NCBI GenBank assembly: GCA_934091015.1 | Contig: CAKOKM010000009.1 | Location: 1-39,840, forward strand | Direction: 5' to 3' | Length of the DNA: 39,840 nt | DNA from: an uncultured Bacilli bacterium | Lineage (GTDB): Bacteria; Bacillota_I; Bacilli_A; RF39; UBA660 | Shown: positions 33,416 through 39,840 of the stretch, piece by piece | Numbering within the stretch: position 1 is the stretch's first letter | How the letters are laid out: each line of letters opens with the position of its first letter | The notes under the pieces: model-generated | What the model saw: the letters and a program-made list of their open reading frames with translations, nothing else | The model's database searches: none | What the model was told of the DNA's origin: nothing | Position numbers and translations under genes: made by a program

Positions 33416-34456
33416 ATGAAAGGTAAATACATTATTGATTTAAAAAAATATGCAAGTGTTTCATTCATAGATTTTAATAAATTAAAAAATAAGACAATTT
33501 TAATATCTGGTGCAACTGGTTTAGTAGGACGATATTTTATAGACTTAATTATGTATTTAAACATAAATAATAATTTAAATTGTAAAGTAATAGGGTTAAG
33601 TCATAATATTGAAAAAGCAAAACAATACTTTCATTATTTTGGAAATAAAAATTTTGATTATATTGCTCATGATGTATGTTTTCCAATTACATACGTTGGT
33701 GAAATAGATTACGTTGTACATTGTGCAAGTAATACCTCACCACAACAATATGTAACAAAACCTATTGAAACAATTATGACAAATGTTTTAGGCACAAAGA
33801 ATTTGTTAGATTTATCTTTTGAAAAAAATGTAAAAAAATTTGTATTTGTTTCATCTTTTGAAGTATATGGACAGGTAAGTGAAAATAAAAATATAGGCGA
33901 GAATGATTATGGATACACAGATCATTTATTATTAAGATCCTGCTATCCGGAAAGTAAAAAGTTAAGTGAAAATCTTTGTATTGCATATTCAAATGAAAAA
34001 AATGTTAACACTTCTATTGTAAGATTATCAAGAATATTTGGACCAACTATGAATCCTAATTCTTCTTTATCTATATCTCAATTTATTAATAATGGTATAA
34101 ATTGTGAAGATATTATTTTAAAAAGTGATGGTCTGCAAAATTATTCATTTAATTATGTTGGTGATGTTGTTACTGCGATTATAAAAATTTTATTAGATGG
34201 TAATAATTGTGAAGCCTATAATGTTGCAAATGAAAAATTTAATTCAAAATTAAAAGATTTTGCTTCTTTTATTACTGATTGGAATAAAAAAAGTTTGAAA
34301 TATGTTATTCCAACAACAAAAGAATCTATTGGTTATTCTAATACAACAATGACAATTTTGGATGATGCAAAGATTAAAGAAATCGGTTGGTATCCTTTAT
34401 CTAATTTAAAAGAAAAAATATTTGATACATTGGATATATTATCTGATGAAACTTAG
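33416..34456 (+). CDS. NAD-dependent epimerase/dehydratase (extended SDR)
   Basis: 346 residues, 4 nt after the cytidylyltransferase gene. Rossmann start SGATGLVGRYF (near 31) for NAD(P), VVHCASNTSP near 101, the catalytic Ser/Tyr/Lys set in FVSSFEVYG (near 142) and CYPESKKLSEN (near 180), and RLSRIFGP near 203. This is the extended SDR class that modifies nucleotide sugars (decarboxylase, epimerase, dehydratase). Its tight coupling to the IspD/TarI-like gene suggests it works on the same CDP-linked product or on its precursor. The substrate is unknown. Confidence 0.88.
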   Translation: MKGKYIIDLKKYASVSFIDFNKLKNKTILISGATGLVGRYFIDLIMYLNINNNLNCKVIGLSHNIEKAKQYFHYFGNKNFDYIAHDVCFPITYVGEIDYVVHCASNTSPQQYVTKPIETIMTNVLGTKNLLDLSFEKNVKKFVFVSSFEVYGQVSENKNIGENDYGYTDHLLLRSCYPESKKLSENLCIAYSNEKNVNTSIVRLSRIFGPTMNPNSSLSISQFINNGINCEDIILKSDGLQNYSFNYVGDVVTAIIKILLDGNNCEAYNVANEKFNSKLKDFASFITDWNKKSLKYVIPTTKESIGYSNTTMTILDDAKIKEIGWYPLSNLKEKIFDTLDILSDET

Positions 34457-34529
34457 ATTTTAATTATTTGAAAAAAATATATTAATTATATTGTAAATTA
34501 TGTTATAAAGTAGAGCCGAAAAATCATAG

Positions 34530-35156
34530 AATTATTTTTTTAGTATTTTTGTTCTATCAGCTGTTTCTATTTTTTTATTGTTGATATTTAACTTAAATAA
34601 TAACTTTATAAATATTTTGATAGGATTAATGTATAGTAGTGTAGTTTCAGCGATTGTTGAATTACCTTCTTTGTTAATTTATAAATCTGGATTAAAAAAT
34701 AATATTTATGATGGTTTATTGAATATGAAGTTATATTTATTGCAATATAATTATAATTTTAGTCTCAGATTAAAAGAAGATTCTTTTAATTATACTAATT
34801 ATGGAGCGCTTTATTATAAATAATATTTGTAATTCTGCTAATTTATATTTGAACTGTGATAATACACTTTTTATATTTAATAAAAAAAGCTTTATCTTAA
34901 TGGAAAAAGAAATATATTTAATATATGTAATCAATTAAGTATTGCAACACAGAGTATAGAAGTTACTAGGATGGAAATTTATCTAAATGATTCTTGAGTT
35001 AATAATTTGCATAATGAATTAAAGAATATTGTCAAACTGATTGATCATTTTATAGATGAAATAGACTGCATTGCTAATTCAATACTAGATAAGAAATATT
35101 TAAAGTCATTTAATGAAGATTCAAATATTATTATTGAAGTAATAAAAAATTTTTAA
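34530..35156 (+). pseudogene. Degraded membrane protein gene
   Basis: One protein can be followed through several frames. Two hydrophobic segments come first (open from 34530 to 34823, including a leucine/isoleucine-rich helix and AIVELPSLLIYKSG). A frame change near 34815 leads to NICNSANLYLNCDNT and a second frame change at the A7 run near 34888 to LYLNGKRNIFNICNQLSIATQ. A TGA at 34995-34997 then sits inside the last frame, which goes on as a helical tail to TAA at 35154. It has at least two frameshifts and one nonsense codon. I do not recognise the intact family. Confidence 0.6.
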
Positions 35157-35264
35157 TTTATTATGTTTTAAGGTAGATTGATTTCTATCTTTTTTTATTA
35201 CACTTTTATTACATTTTATTTAACCTGTTTTATAGTAGTATATGTATAAAATGATGTATGTTTT

Positions 35265-35439
35265 ATGTATATAAGTAAGGTAAAAATAAATAATTATCGT
35301 TATATAAAAGATTTAACCATTAATTTTAATCCTGGTAAGAATATTATTGTAGGTAAAAATAATTTAGGAAAGAGTAATATTATTAAAGCTATTAATATAG
35401 TGCTTGGTGAAAATTCTCCTACATATGAAAAATATAATA
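35265..35439 (+). pseudogene. N-terminal fragment of an OLD/RecF-like AAA ATPase
   Basis: From the ATG the first ~58 residues read like the start of an overcoming-lysogenization-defect (OLD) family or RecF-like ATPase: ISKVKINNYRYIKDLTINF, then Walker A GKNNLGKSN (near 30-38) and ALNIVLGE-like INIVLGENSPTYEKY. The rest of the several-hundred-residue protein is absent; the sequence switches to a UDP-glucose dehydrogenase tail. Only a short fragment that could not hydrolyse ATP. Confidence 0.7.
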
Positions 35440-35700
35440 AGATTAACAATGAAATCTGGTTCTGATAACTTTAGAGTAAGTGCTATTCAAGGTGTTATGA
35501 AAAGAATAAAAGGTAAAGGAATCGAAGTAATTGTTTATGAACCTACATTAAAAGAAGATAATTTCTTTAATAGTAAAGTAGTAAATGATTTAAATGAATT
35601 TAAAAAATTATCTGACGTAATTATTGTTAATAGAATTGATGATAATATTAAAGATGTTGAAGATAAAATATATACAAGAGATATATTTGCAAGAGATTAG
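35440..35700 (+). pseudogene. C-terminal fragment of UDP-glucose 6-dehydrogenase
   Basis: Eighty-six residues match the UDP-binding C-terminal domain of Ugd: RLTMKSGSDNFR at the start, IQGVMKRIKGKGIEVIVYEP, then DLNEFKKLSDVIIVNRIDD and YTRDIFARD at the end. The N-terminal NAD domain and the catalytic Cys are missing. The remnant suggests that the glycan locus once carried ugd next to the epimerase gene. It joins the OLD-like fragment in a different frame at about 35440. A terminator follows its stop directly. Confidence 0.78.
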
Positions 35701-35728
35701 GATAGGATATTAATTATTCTATCTTTTT
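35701..35728 (+). terminator. Rho-independent terminator behind the ugd remnant
   Basis: GATAGGAT and ATTCTATC form an 8-bp stem (one G-T pair) around ATTAATT, followed by five T. Probably the original ugd terminator. Confidence 0.65.
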
Positions 35729-35782
35729 ATATGTAAACTTAACACTTTTAATTTAATAATGACTATCTATATTATAATAATT

Positions 35783-35791
35783 TGCTATAAT
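35783..35791 (+). promoter_or_regulatory. Extended -10 promoter of the VanZ-like gene
   Basis: TGCTATAAT lies 26 nt before the ATG at 35818. No clear -35. Confidence 0.55.
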
Positions 35792-35817
35792 ATTGTTATT
35801 TAAAGGGAAGTAATATA

Positions 35818-36270
35818 ATGAAAAAAATAATAAGTTTTATAGTGTTAATCTTATGGATGATTGTAATATTTTCTTTTTCAAGTGCAGATGCAAATAAATC
35901 AACTGGTACAAGTGATAAAGTAATAACTACTATGATTGAAATAAAAGATAAAATAACAAATAATGAAACACCTAATAATGAAAAAGAAATAATAGTTAAA
36001 AATTCATCATTTTATATTAGAAAAATAGCTCATATAACTGAATACTTAATTTTAGGTTTTCTAATGTTTAATTTATTAAATCAATATAGTATTACAAAAA
36101 TTTATTATGCAATTGGTTTATCTATTTTATATTCATGTACTGATGAATTTCATCAATTATTTATAAGTGGTAGAAGTGGAAGTATTAGAGATGTTTTAAT
36201 AGATTCTATCGGTATTTTAATAGGAACATATTTATATAAATTATTATTTATTAAAAATAAAGAAAATTAA
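35818..36270 (+). CDS. VanZ-like family membrane protein
   Basis: 150 residues; AAAGGGAAG before the ATG. It has an N-terminal helix with FSFSSADAN near 18-26 and the KIAHITEYLILGFL core near 73, then LSILYSCTDEFHQLFISGRSGSIRDVLIDSIG (about 100-131), the conserved DE.HQ....R....DVL.D signature of VanZ proteins, and a final hydrophobic helix. Four transmembrane segments are likely. VanZ itself gives low-level teicoplanin resistance; most chromosomal family members have no known role and this should not be read as a resistance gene. Single gene with its own promoter and terminator. Confidence 0.9.
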   Translation: MKKIISFIVLILWMIVIFSFSSADANKSTGTSDKVITTMIEIKDKITNNETPNNEKEIIVKNSSFYIRKIAHITEYLILGFLMFNLLNQYSITKIYYAIGLSILYSCTDEFHQLFISGRSGSIRDVLIDSIGILIGTYLYKLLFIKNKEN

Positions 36271-36274
36271 TATC

Positions 36275-36303
36275 AACAGCAACTATTTAACGTTGCTGTT
36301 TTT
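36275..36303 (+). terminator. Rho-independent terminator of the VanZ-like gene
   Basis: AACAGCAAC and GTTGCTGTT form a perfect 9-bp stem around an 8-nt loop, followed by T. Confidence 0.9.
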
Positions 36304-36321
36304 ATATGTAAAAAAATAATA

Positions 36322-36360
36322 ACAAATGTACGATTATTTATTGACAAACAAATGTATGAT
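36322..36360. repeat. 13-bp direct repeats overlapping the nuclease-array promoter
   Basis: ACAAATGTACGAT at 36322-36334 and ACAAATGTATGAT at 36348-36360 differ at one base and are 26 bp apart start to start. One lies upstream of the -35 and the other fills the spacer, as expected for operators of a repressor. Confidence 0.7.
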
Positions 36361-36369
36361 ATATATAAT
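36341..36369 (+). promoter_or_regulatory. Consensus promoter of the DUF1016 nuclease array
   Basis: TTGACA (36341-36346), 17-bp spacer, TATAAT (36364-36369). A perfect match to the housekeeping consensus, 32 nt before the first copy's ATG at 36402. Confidence 0.85.
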
Positions 36370-36401
36370 AAATTTTATAACTTATAAGAAAGAAGGACAA
36401 A

Positions 36402-36818
36402 ATGAATTACTACGAAGAAATAAAAAATGAATTAATCAATAATGAGATAAATAAAAAAGTAAAAAATTATCTAATAAATCGTAATGATTTAGAAACAAGA
36501 TATAATGTAGGAAAATTATTAAGCGAAGCTGGTAAAAAATATGGCGAAGGTATTATAATCGAGTATTCTAAAAAATTAACACTTGATCTCGGAAAAGGTT
36601 ATAATGTAACAAATTTAAAAAGATACAGGCAATTTTATATATTGATTCAAAAAGGTGCTACATTGGCGCACCAATTGAGTTGGAGTTATTATTCTGAATT
36701 AATACCATTAAAAAATATTAATGTAATAAACTATTATATTAAATTATGTAAAATCCAAATAATCTTTATTAGATAATTAAGAGAAAGAATTATATCAAGA
36801 GAGTTTGAACTAGTATAG
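36402..36818 (+). pseudogene. DUF1016/YhcG-type nuclease, copy 1 (nonsense codon and internal deletion)
   Basis: The N-terminal DUF1016 domain (residues 1-124) is readable up to TAA at 36774. After this stop the same frame continues for 14 codons as LRERIISREFELV and ends at TAG (36816-36818), the C-terminal tail found in the other copies. Compared with the 891-nt full-length copies, 474 nt are missing, including the whole nuclease domain. The loss probably occurred between the similar RYRIRSKEYE and KRIISREFE coding segments. The TAA stands where the alignment predicts a Gln codon. Only a DNA-binding-type N-terminal fragment could be made. Ribosome site AGAAGGA. Confidence 0.85.
36654..36672. 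repeat. Variable dyad of nuclease copy 1
   Basis: GGTGCTACATTGGCGCACC: 8-3-8 geometry with 6 of 8 arm positions pairing. In the reading frame it encodes GATLAH plus the first base of the next codon. Confidence 0.7.
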
Positions 36819-36831
36819 AAAGAAGGACCAA

Positions 36832-37721
36832 ATGAATTATTATGAAGAAATAAAAAATAAAATAATAGATAATGAAATATATTGTAAGGTAAAGGATTAC
36901 TCAAAAGAAAGAAATACTGTAACTACCTATTATGAGGTTGGAAAATTAATAAGTGAAGCAGGAAAAACATATGGAGAAAGTATAATAGAAAATTATTCCA
37001 AAAAGTTGCTACTTGATGTTGAAAAAAATACAATGCTAGGACATTTAGAAGAATGCGACAACTATATTTATTTTTTGAAAATCAAAAATGGTCCCCGTTA
37101 GGGACCAAATTATCAGTTAGCCATATTAGAGAACTATTTTGTTTAAAAGATGTAAACGAAATCAATTATTATGCAATGATTTGTGAAAAGGAAAATATTT
37201 CAAGAGATAAATTGAAACAAAAAATAAAATCAAAAGAATATGAAAGATTAAGTGAAAGTGCAAAATTAAAACTTATTTCAAATGAACAACCTCTATTACT
37301 TGATTTAGTAAAAAATCCAATATTAATTAAAAAAACGGATAAATATACTGAAATATCAGAGAAAGTTTTACAACAAATTATATTAGAAGATATTAAAAAT
37401 TTTATGCAAGAACTAGGAACAGGTTTTTGTTTTATCAGTAATGAATATCCTATAAAAATTGGAAATAATTATAATTACATTGATTTATTGTTATACAACA
37501 TAGAGTTTAATTGTTATATTGTGATTGAATTAAAAGTAACTAAATTAAAAAAAGAACATATTGGGCAAATTGAAGTATATATGAATTATATAGACAAAAA
37601 TTTAAAGAAAGTAAATCAAGATAAAACTATTGGGATAATTATATGTAAAAAGGATAATGAATATATAATCGAATATTGTAGTGATAAAAGAATTATATCA
37701 AGAGAGTTTGAATTATTATAG
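36832..37721 (+). pseudogene. DUF1016/YhcG-type nuclease, copy 2 (one-base frameshift)
   Basis: 890 nt, one less than the intact copy. The first frame stops at 37101; the other frame runs from near 37053 to 37721. Inserting one base in the GAAAAAAA run at 37021-37028 restores a continuous protein (DVGKKYN-like reading followed by RRMRQLYLFFENQ). Beyond that the copy is complete, with the PD-(D/E)XK core (NYIDLLLY then YIVIELKVT) in the C-terminal domain. The lesion in a homopolymer might be phase-variable. Ribosome site AGAAGGA is shared with the other copies. Confidence 0.85.
37089..37107. repeat. Variable dyad of nuclease copy 2
   Basis: TGGTCCCCGTTAGGGACCA: 7 of 8 arm positions pair. In the restored frame it encodes WSPLGT plus the first base of a Lys codon. 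Confidence 0.85.
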
Positions 37722-37734
37722 AAAGAAGGACAAA

Positions 37735-38625
37735 ATGAATTATTATGAAGAAATAAAAAATAAAATAATAGATAATGAAATATATTGTAAAGTAAAAGAC
37801 TATTCCAAAGAAAGAAATACTGTAAGTACCTATTTTGAAATAGGTAGATTATTAACTGAAGCAGGTGGTAAATATGGAGATAATATTATTGATGAATATT
37901 CTAAAAGATTAGTTGTAGAAGTAGGTAAAAAGTATAATTCAAGAACACTTAGAAGAATCAAACAATACTATAAGACTTTTAGTGATGAGAAATGGTCGAC
38001 AGTGTCGACCAAATTAACATGGAGTCAATATGTTGAATTGTTACCAATAAAAAATGAAAATAAATTATGGTACTATTTAAATATTTGTATTAAATATAAT
38101 ATTGGAGTAAGAGAACTACGATATAGAATTAGATCTAAAGAATATGAAAGATTAAGTAAAAGTGCTAAAATAAAATTTATAGAAAATAAACAACCATCGT
38201 TACCTGACTTAGTAAAGAATCCAATATTAATTAAGAATACGAATAAATATACTGAAATATCTGAAAAAGTTTTACAACAAATTATATTAGAAGATATTAA
38301 AAATTTTATGCAAGAACTAGGAACTGGTTTTTGTTTTATCAGTAATGAATATCCTCTAAAAATTGGAAATAATTATAATTATTTAGATTTATAATTATAT
38401 AACATAGATTTTAAATGTTACGTTGTCGTAGAACTAAAAGTAACTAAATTAAAAAAAGAACATATCGGACAAATTGAAGTTTATATGAATTAGATAGATA
38501 GAAAATTGAAAAGATTTAATCAAGATAGGACAATTGGAATAATTATATGTAAAGAGAATAATGAATATATAATCGAATATTGTAGCGATAAAAGAATTAT
38601 ATCAAGAGAGTTTGAATTATTATAG
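37735..38625 (+). pseudogene. DUF1016/YhcG-type nuclease, copy 3 (two nonsense codons)
   Basis: Exactly 891 nt like the intact copy, but TTA has become TAA at 38392-38394, within the nuclease motif NYLDLLLY, and a Tyr codon of VYMNYID has become TAG at about 38492. There are no frameshifts. The truncated product keeps the DUF1016 N-terminal domain and loses the E-x-K part of the active site. Start at 37735 preceded by AGAAGGA; the preceding in-frame codons belong to the tail of copy 2 in another frame. Confidence 0.88.
37993..38011. repeat. Variable dyad of nuclease copy 3
   Basis: TGGTCGACAGTGTCGACCA: all 8 arm positions pair around AGT. It encodes WSTVST plus the first base of a Lys codon. 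Confidence 0.92.
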
Positions 38626-38640
38626 AAAGAAGGAAGATAA

Positions 38641-39531
38641 ATGAATTATTATGAAGAAATAAAAAATAAAATAATAGATAATGAAATATACTGTAAAGTA
38701 AAAGACTATTCCAAAGAAAGAAATACTGTAAGTACCTATTTTGAAATAGGTAGATTATTAACTGAAGCAGGTGGTAAATATGGTGATAATATTATTGATG
38801 AATATTCTAAAAAATTAGTTGTAGAAGTAGGAAAAAAATATAATATTAAAACTTTATATAAAATGAAACAGTTATATAAAGTTTTTAGTGATGAAAAAGT
38901 CGCACCAGTGGTGCGACAATTATCTTGGAGCAATTGTTTACAATTACTTCCGATAAAAAATTATGACAAAATTAAATATTATGCTAATCAATGTATAAAA
39001 TATAATCTGTCTAAAAGACAATTAGAAGAAAAAATAAAATTAAAAGAATATGAAAGATTAAGTGAAAGCGCTAAATCAAAATTTATTGCAAATGAAGAGC
39101 TATTATTATCTGACTTAGTAAAGAATCCAATATTAATTAAAAACACAAATAAATACACGGAAATATCTGAGAAAATTTTACAACAAATTATATTAGAAGA
39201 TATTAAAAATTTTATGCAAGAACTAGGATCAGGCTTTAGCTTTATTAGTAATGAGTATCCTATAAAATTAGGTGATAGATATAATTATATTGATTTGCTT
39301 TTATACAACTATAAATATAAATGCTTTGTTGTTATTGAATTAAAGACTACAAAATTAAAAAAGGAACATACTGGTCAAATTCAAAACTATATGAATTATA
39401 TAGATAAAAATATAAAAGAAATTAGTGATTCCAAAACAGTAGGCATAATAATATGTAAGAAAAATGATTATTTTGTTATAGATTATTGTAGTGATAAGAG
39501 AATTATATCAAGAGAGTTTGAATTAGTATAG
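38641..39531 (+). CDS. DUF1016/YhcG-type PD-(D/E)XK nuclease, copy 4 (intact)
   Basis: 296 residues; AGAAGGA before the ATG. The N-terminal DUF1016 domain (about 1-150) begins with MNYYEEIKNKI and has the TYFEIGRLLTEAGGKYGDNII block and an LSWSN...LLPIKN stretch after the variable residues 87-92 (VAPVVR). The C-terminal nuclease domain (about 160-296) has ILEDIKNFMQELG, ISNEYPIKLGDRYNYIDLLLY with D218, and VVIELKT with E233 and K235, the D-...-E-x-K site of the PD-(D/E)XK fold. Such proteins occur with restriction-modification and mobile loci; their target is unknown. It is the only undamaged member of the array and presumably shares the promoter at 36341. Confidence 0.92.
   Translation: MNYYEEIKNKIIDNEIYCKVKDYSKERNTVSTYFEIGRLLTEAGGKYGDNIIDEYSKKLVVEVGKKYNIKTLYKMKQLYKVFSDEKVAPVVRQLSWSNCLQLLPIKNYDKIKYYANQCIKYNLSKRQLEEKIKLKEYERLSESAKSKFIANEELLLSDLVKNPILIKNTNKYTEISEKILQQIILEDIKNFMQELGSGFSFISNEYPIKLGDRYNYIDLLLYNYKYKCFVVIELKTTKLKKEHTGQIQNYMNYIDKNIKEISDSKTVGIIICKKNDYFVIDYCSDKRIISREFELV
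38899..38917. repeat. Variable dyad of nuclease copy 4
   Basis: GTCGCACCAGTGGTGCGAC: all 8 arm positions pair around AGT. It encodes VAPVVR plus the first base of a Gln codon. Confidence 0.92.
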
Positions 39532-39540
39532 AAAGAAGGA

Positions 39541-39690
39541 AAATGGTTGGTAGAATTAGGTAAAAAATATAATCGCCGTACCTTATTTAGAATGAAGTAA
39601 TTTTATAAAGTATTTAATAATGAAAAAGTGTCACCACTGGTGACACAATTGTATGTAAAAAAGAATTATGGTTAGAAGATATAAGTTTGC
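39541..39690 (+). pseudogene. DUF1016/YhcG-type nuclease, copy 5 (central remnant)
   Basis: Directly after the ribosome site AGAAGGA the first ~60 codons are missing, and the sequence resumes with LVELGKKYNRRTLFRMK, a TAA in place of a Gln codon (39598-39600), then FYKVFNNEK, the dyad and CAATTG. It then jumps to TATGTAAAAAAGAA, which resembles the ICKKE segment near the C-terminus. So it has two deletions and a nonsense codon. Confidence 0.75.
39628..39646. repeat. Variable dyad of nuclease copy 5
   Basis: GTGTCACCACTGGTGACAC: all 8 arm positions pair around ACT. It encodes VSPLVT plus the first base of a Gln codon. Confidence 0.92.
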
Positions 39691-39840
39691 TTAAGGATTT
39701 TATCACATTAAATAAAATACTTTTTAATATGATCCAATTAAGCGATTTTTCCTACAATCACAGCCCAAATTTCAAGTAGAAACTGGAATTTGTAATAAAA
39801 AAGTGTAAATCAGTGATATAATTAAACTGTCAACTGAGTT
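39691..39840. other. End of window, no supportable gene
   Basis: Stops occur in all frames at short intervals. An extended -10-like TGATATAAT at 39814-39822 may start a gene beyond the window. Confidence 0.4.

Noticed and set aside
34578..34823. 81-codon frame as an independent membrane protein
   Set aside because: Its reading continues upstream without a proper start and downstream in other frames, so it is a part of the degraded gene at 34530-35156.
35818..36270. VanZ-like gene as a glycopeptide resistance determinant
   Set aside because: No other van genes are present, and chromosomal VanZ-family proteins are common without resistance.
1..39840. CRISPR array, tRNA or rRNA genes
   Set aside because: No regularly spaced repeat with unique spacers, no cloverleaf-like sequence ending in CCA and no rRNA-like conserved stretch was seen. 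The repeats present are tandem iterons or dyads inside genes.
7354..39840. Reverse transcriptase for the putative DGR
   Set aside because: None of the proteins encoded here shows a YxDD-type polymerase motif or reverse transcriptase layout, so the retroelement core is not in this window.

Overview
The window comes from a very AT-rich, Gram-positive-type bacterium. It has peptidoglycan and divisome genes (murG, ftsQ/divIB), strong AAGGAG-type ribosome binding sites, AGA/TTA-dominated codon use and TGA used as a stop. The mixture of Bacilli-like housekeeping genes (ftsY-ylxM, a YlbM-type tmcAL, a YmfF/YmfH pair, queH) with cohesin and dockerin domains, DUF3789 and DUF6273-like proteins suggests an uncultured gut Bacillota of the RF39/Mollicutes-related kind. 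That placement is inference.

Layout. (1) 1-3742: end of a Tad/type II secretion-like operon (two F-family membrane proteins, then three uncharacterised acidic or coiled-coil proteins). (2) 3828-7199: a secreted SH3-glucosaminidase-cadherin-like protein ending in a dockerin, followed 9 nt later by a membrane-anchored cohesin protein. (3) 7200-8718: a surface protein whose last ~45 codons look like the variable region of a diversity-generating retroelement; its promoter carries a G7 run between -35 and -10. (4) 8927-18222: housekeeping genes murG, ftsQ, queH, a pilin-like gene, ftsY, ylxM, an unusually long sigma-70 family factor, deoD (minus strand) and the M16 peptidase pair. (5) 18252-20438: a minus-strand pair (tmcAL and an ImmA/IrrE-like protein that has lost its zinc site) and a small deoxyribosyltransferase-like gene. 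(6) 20521-21825: a palindrome, tandem 23-bp repeats and a broken AAA/DUF4143 ATPase. (7) 22179-24422: a second dockerin/cohesin pair with the same gene order and the same 9-nt spacing. (8) 24528-34456: a 32-aa membrane peptide, then a surface-glycan operon (initiating sugar-phosphate transferase, three glycosyltransferases, Wzy-like polymerase, Wzx-like flippase, LicD, IspD/TarI-like cytidylyltransferase, extended SDR). (9) 34530-35700: gene debris, including an OLD-type ATPase start fused to a UDP-glucose dehydrogenase tail. (10) 35818-39690: a VanZ-like gene and a head-to-tail array of five copies of a DUF1016/YhcG-type PD-(D/E)XK nuclease gene, of which only the fourth is intact.

The strongest candidate for something undescribed is in the nuclease array. 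Each of the five copies carries, at exactly the same codon register, a different 19-nt dyad (8-nt arm, 3-nt centre, 8-nt arm). Its two arms change together from copy to copy, while the flanking sequence stays nearly constant. The next best are the putative retroelement-diversified surface protein under a possibly phase-variable promoter, and the two duplicated dockerin-then-cohesin gene pairs, which look like a non-cellulosomal system for holding secreted wall proteins at the membrane.
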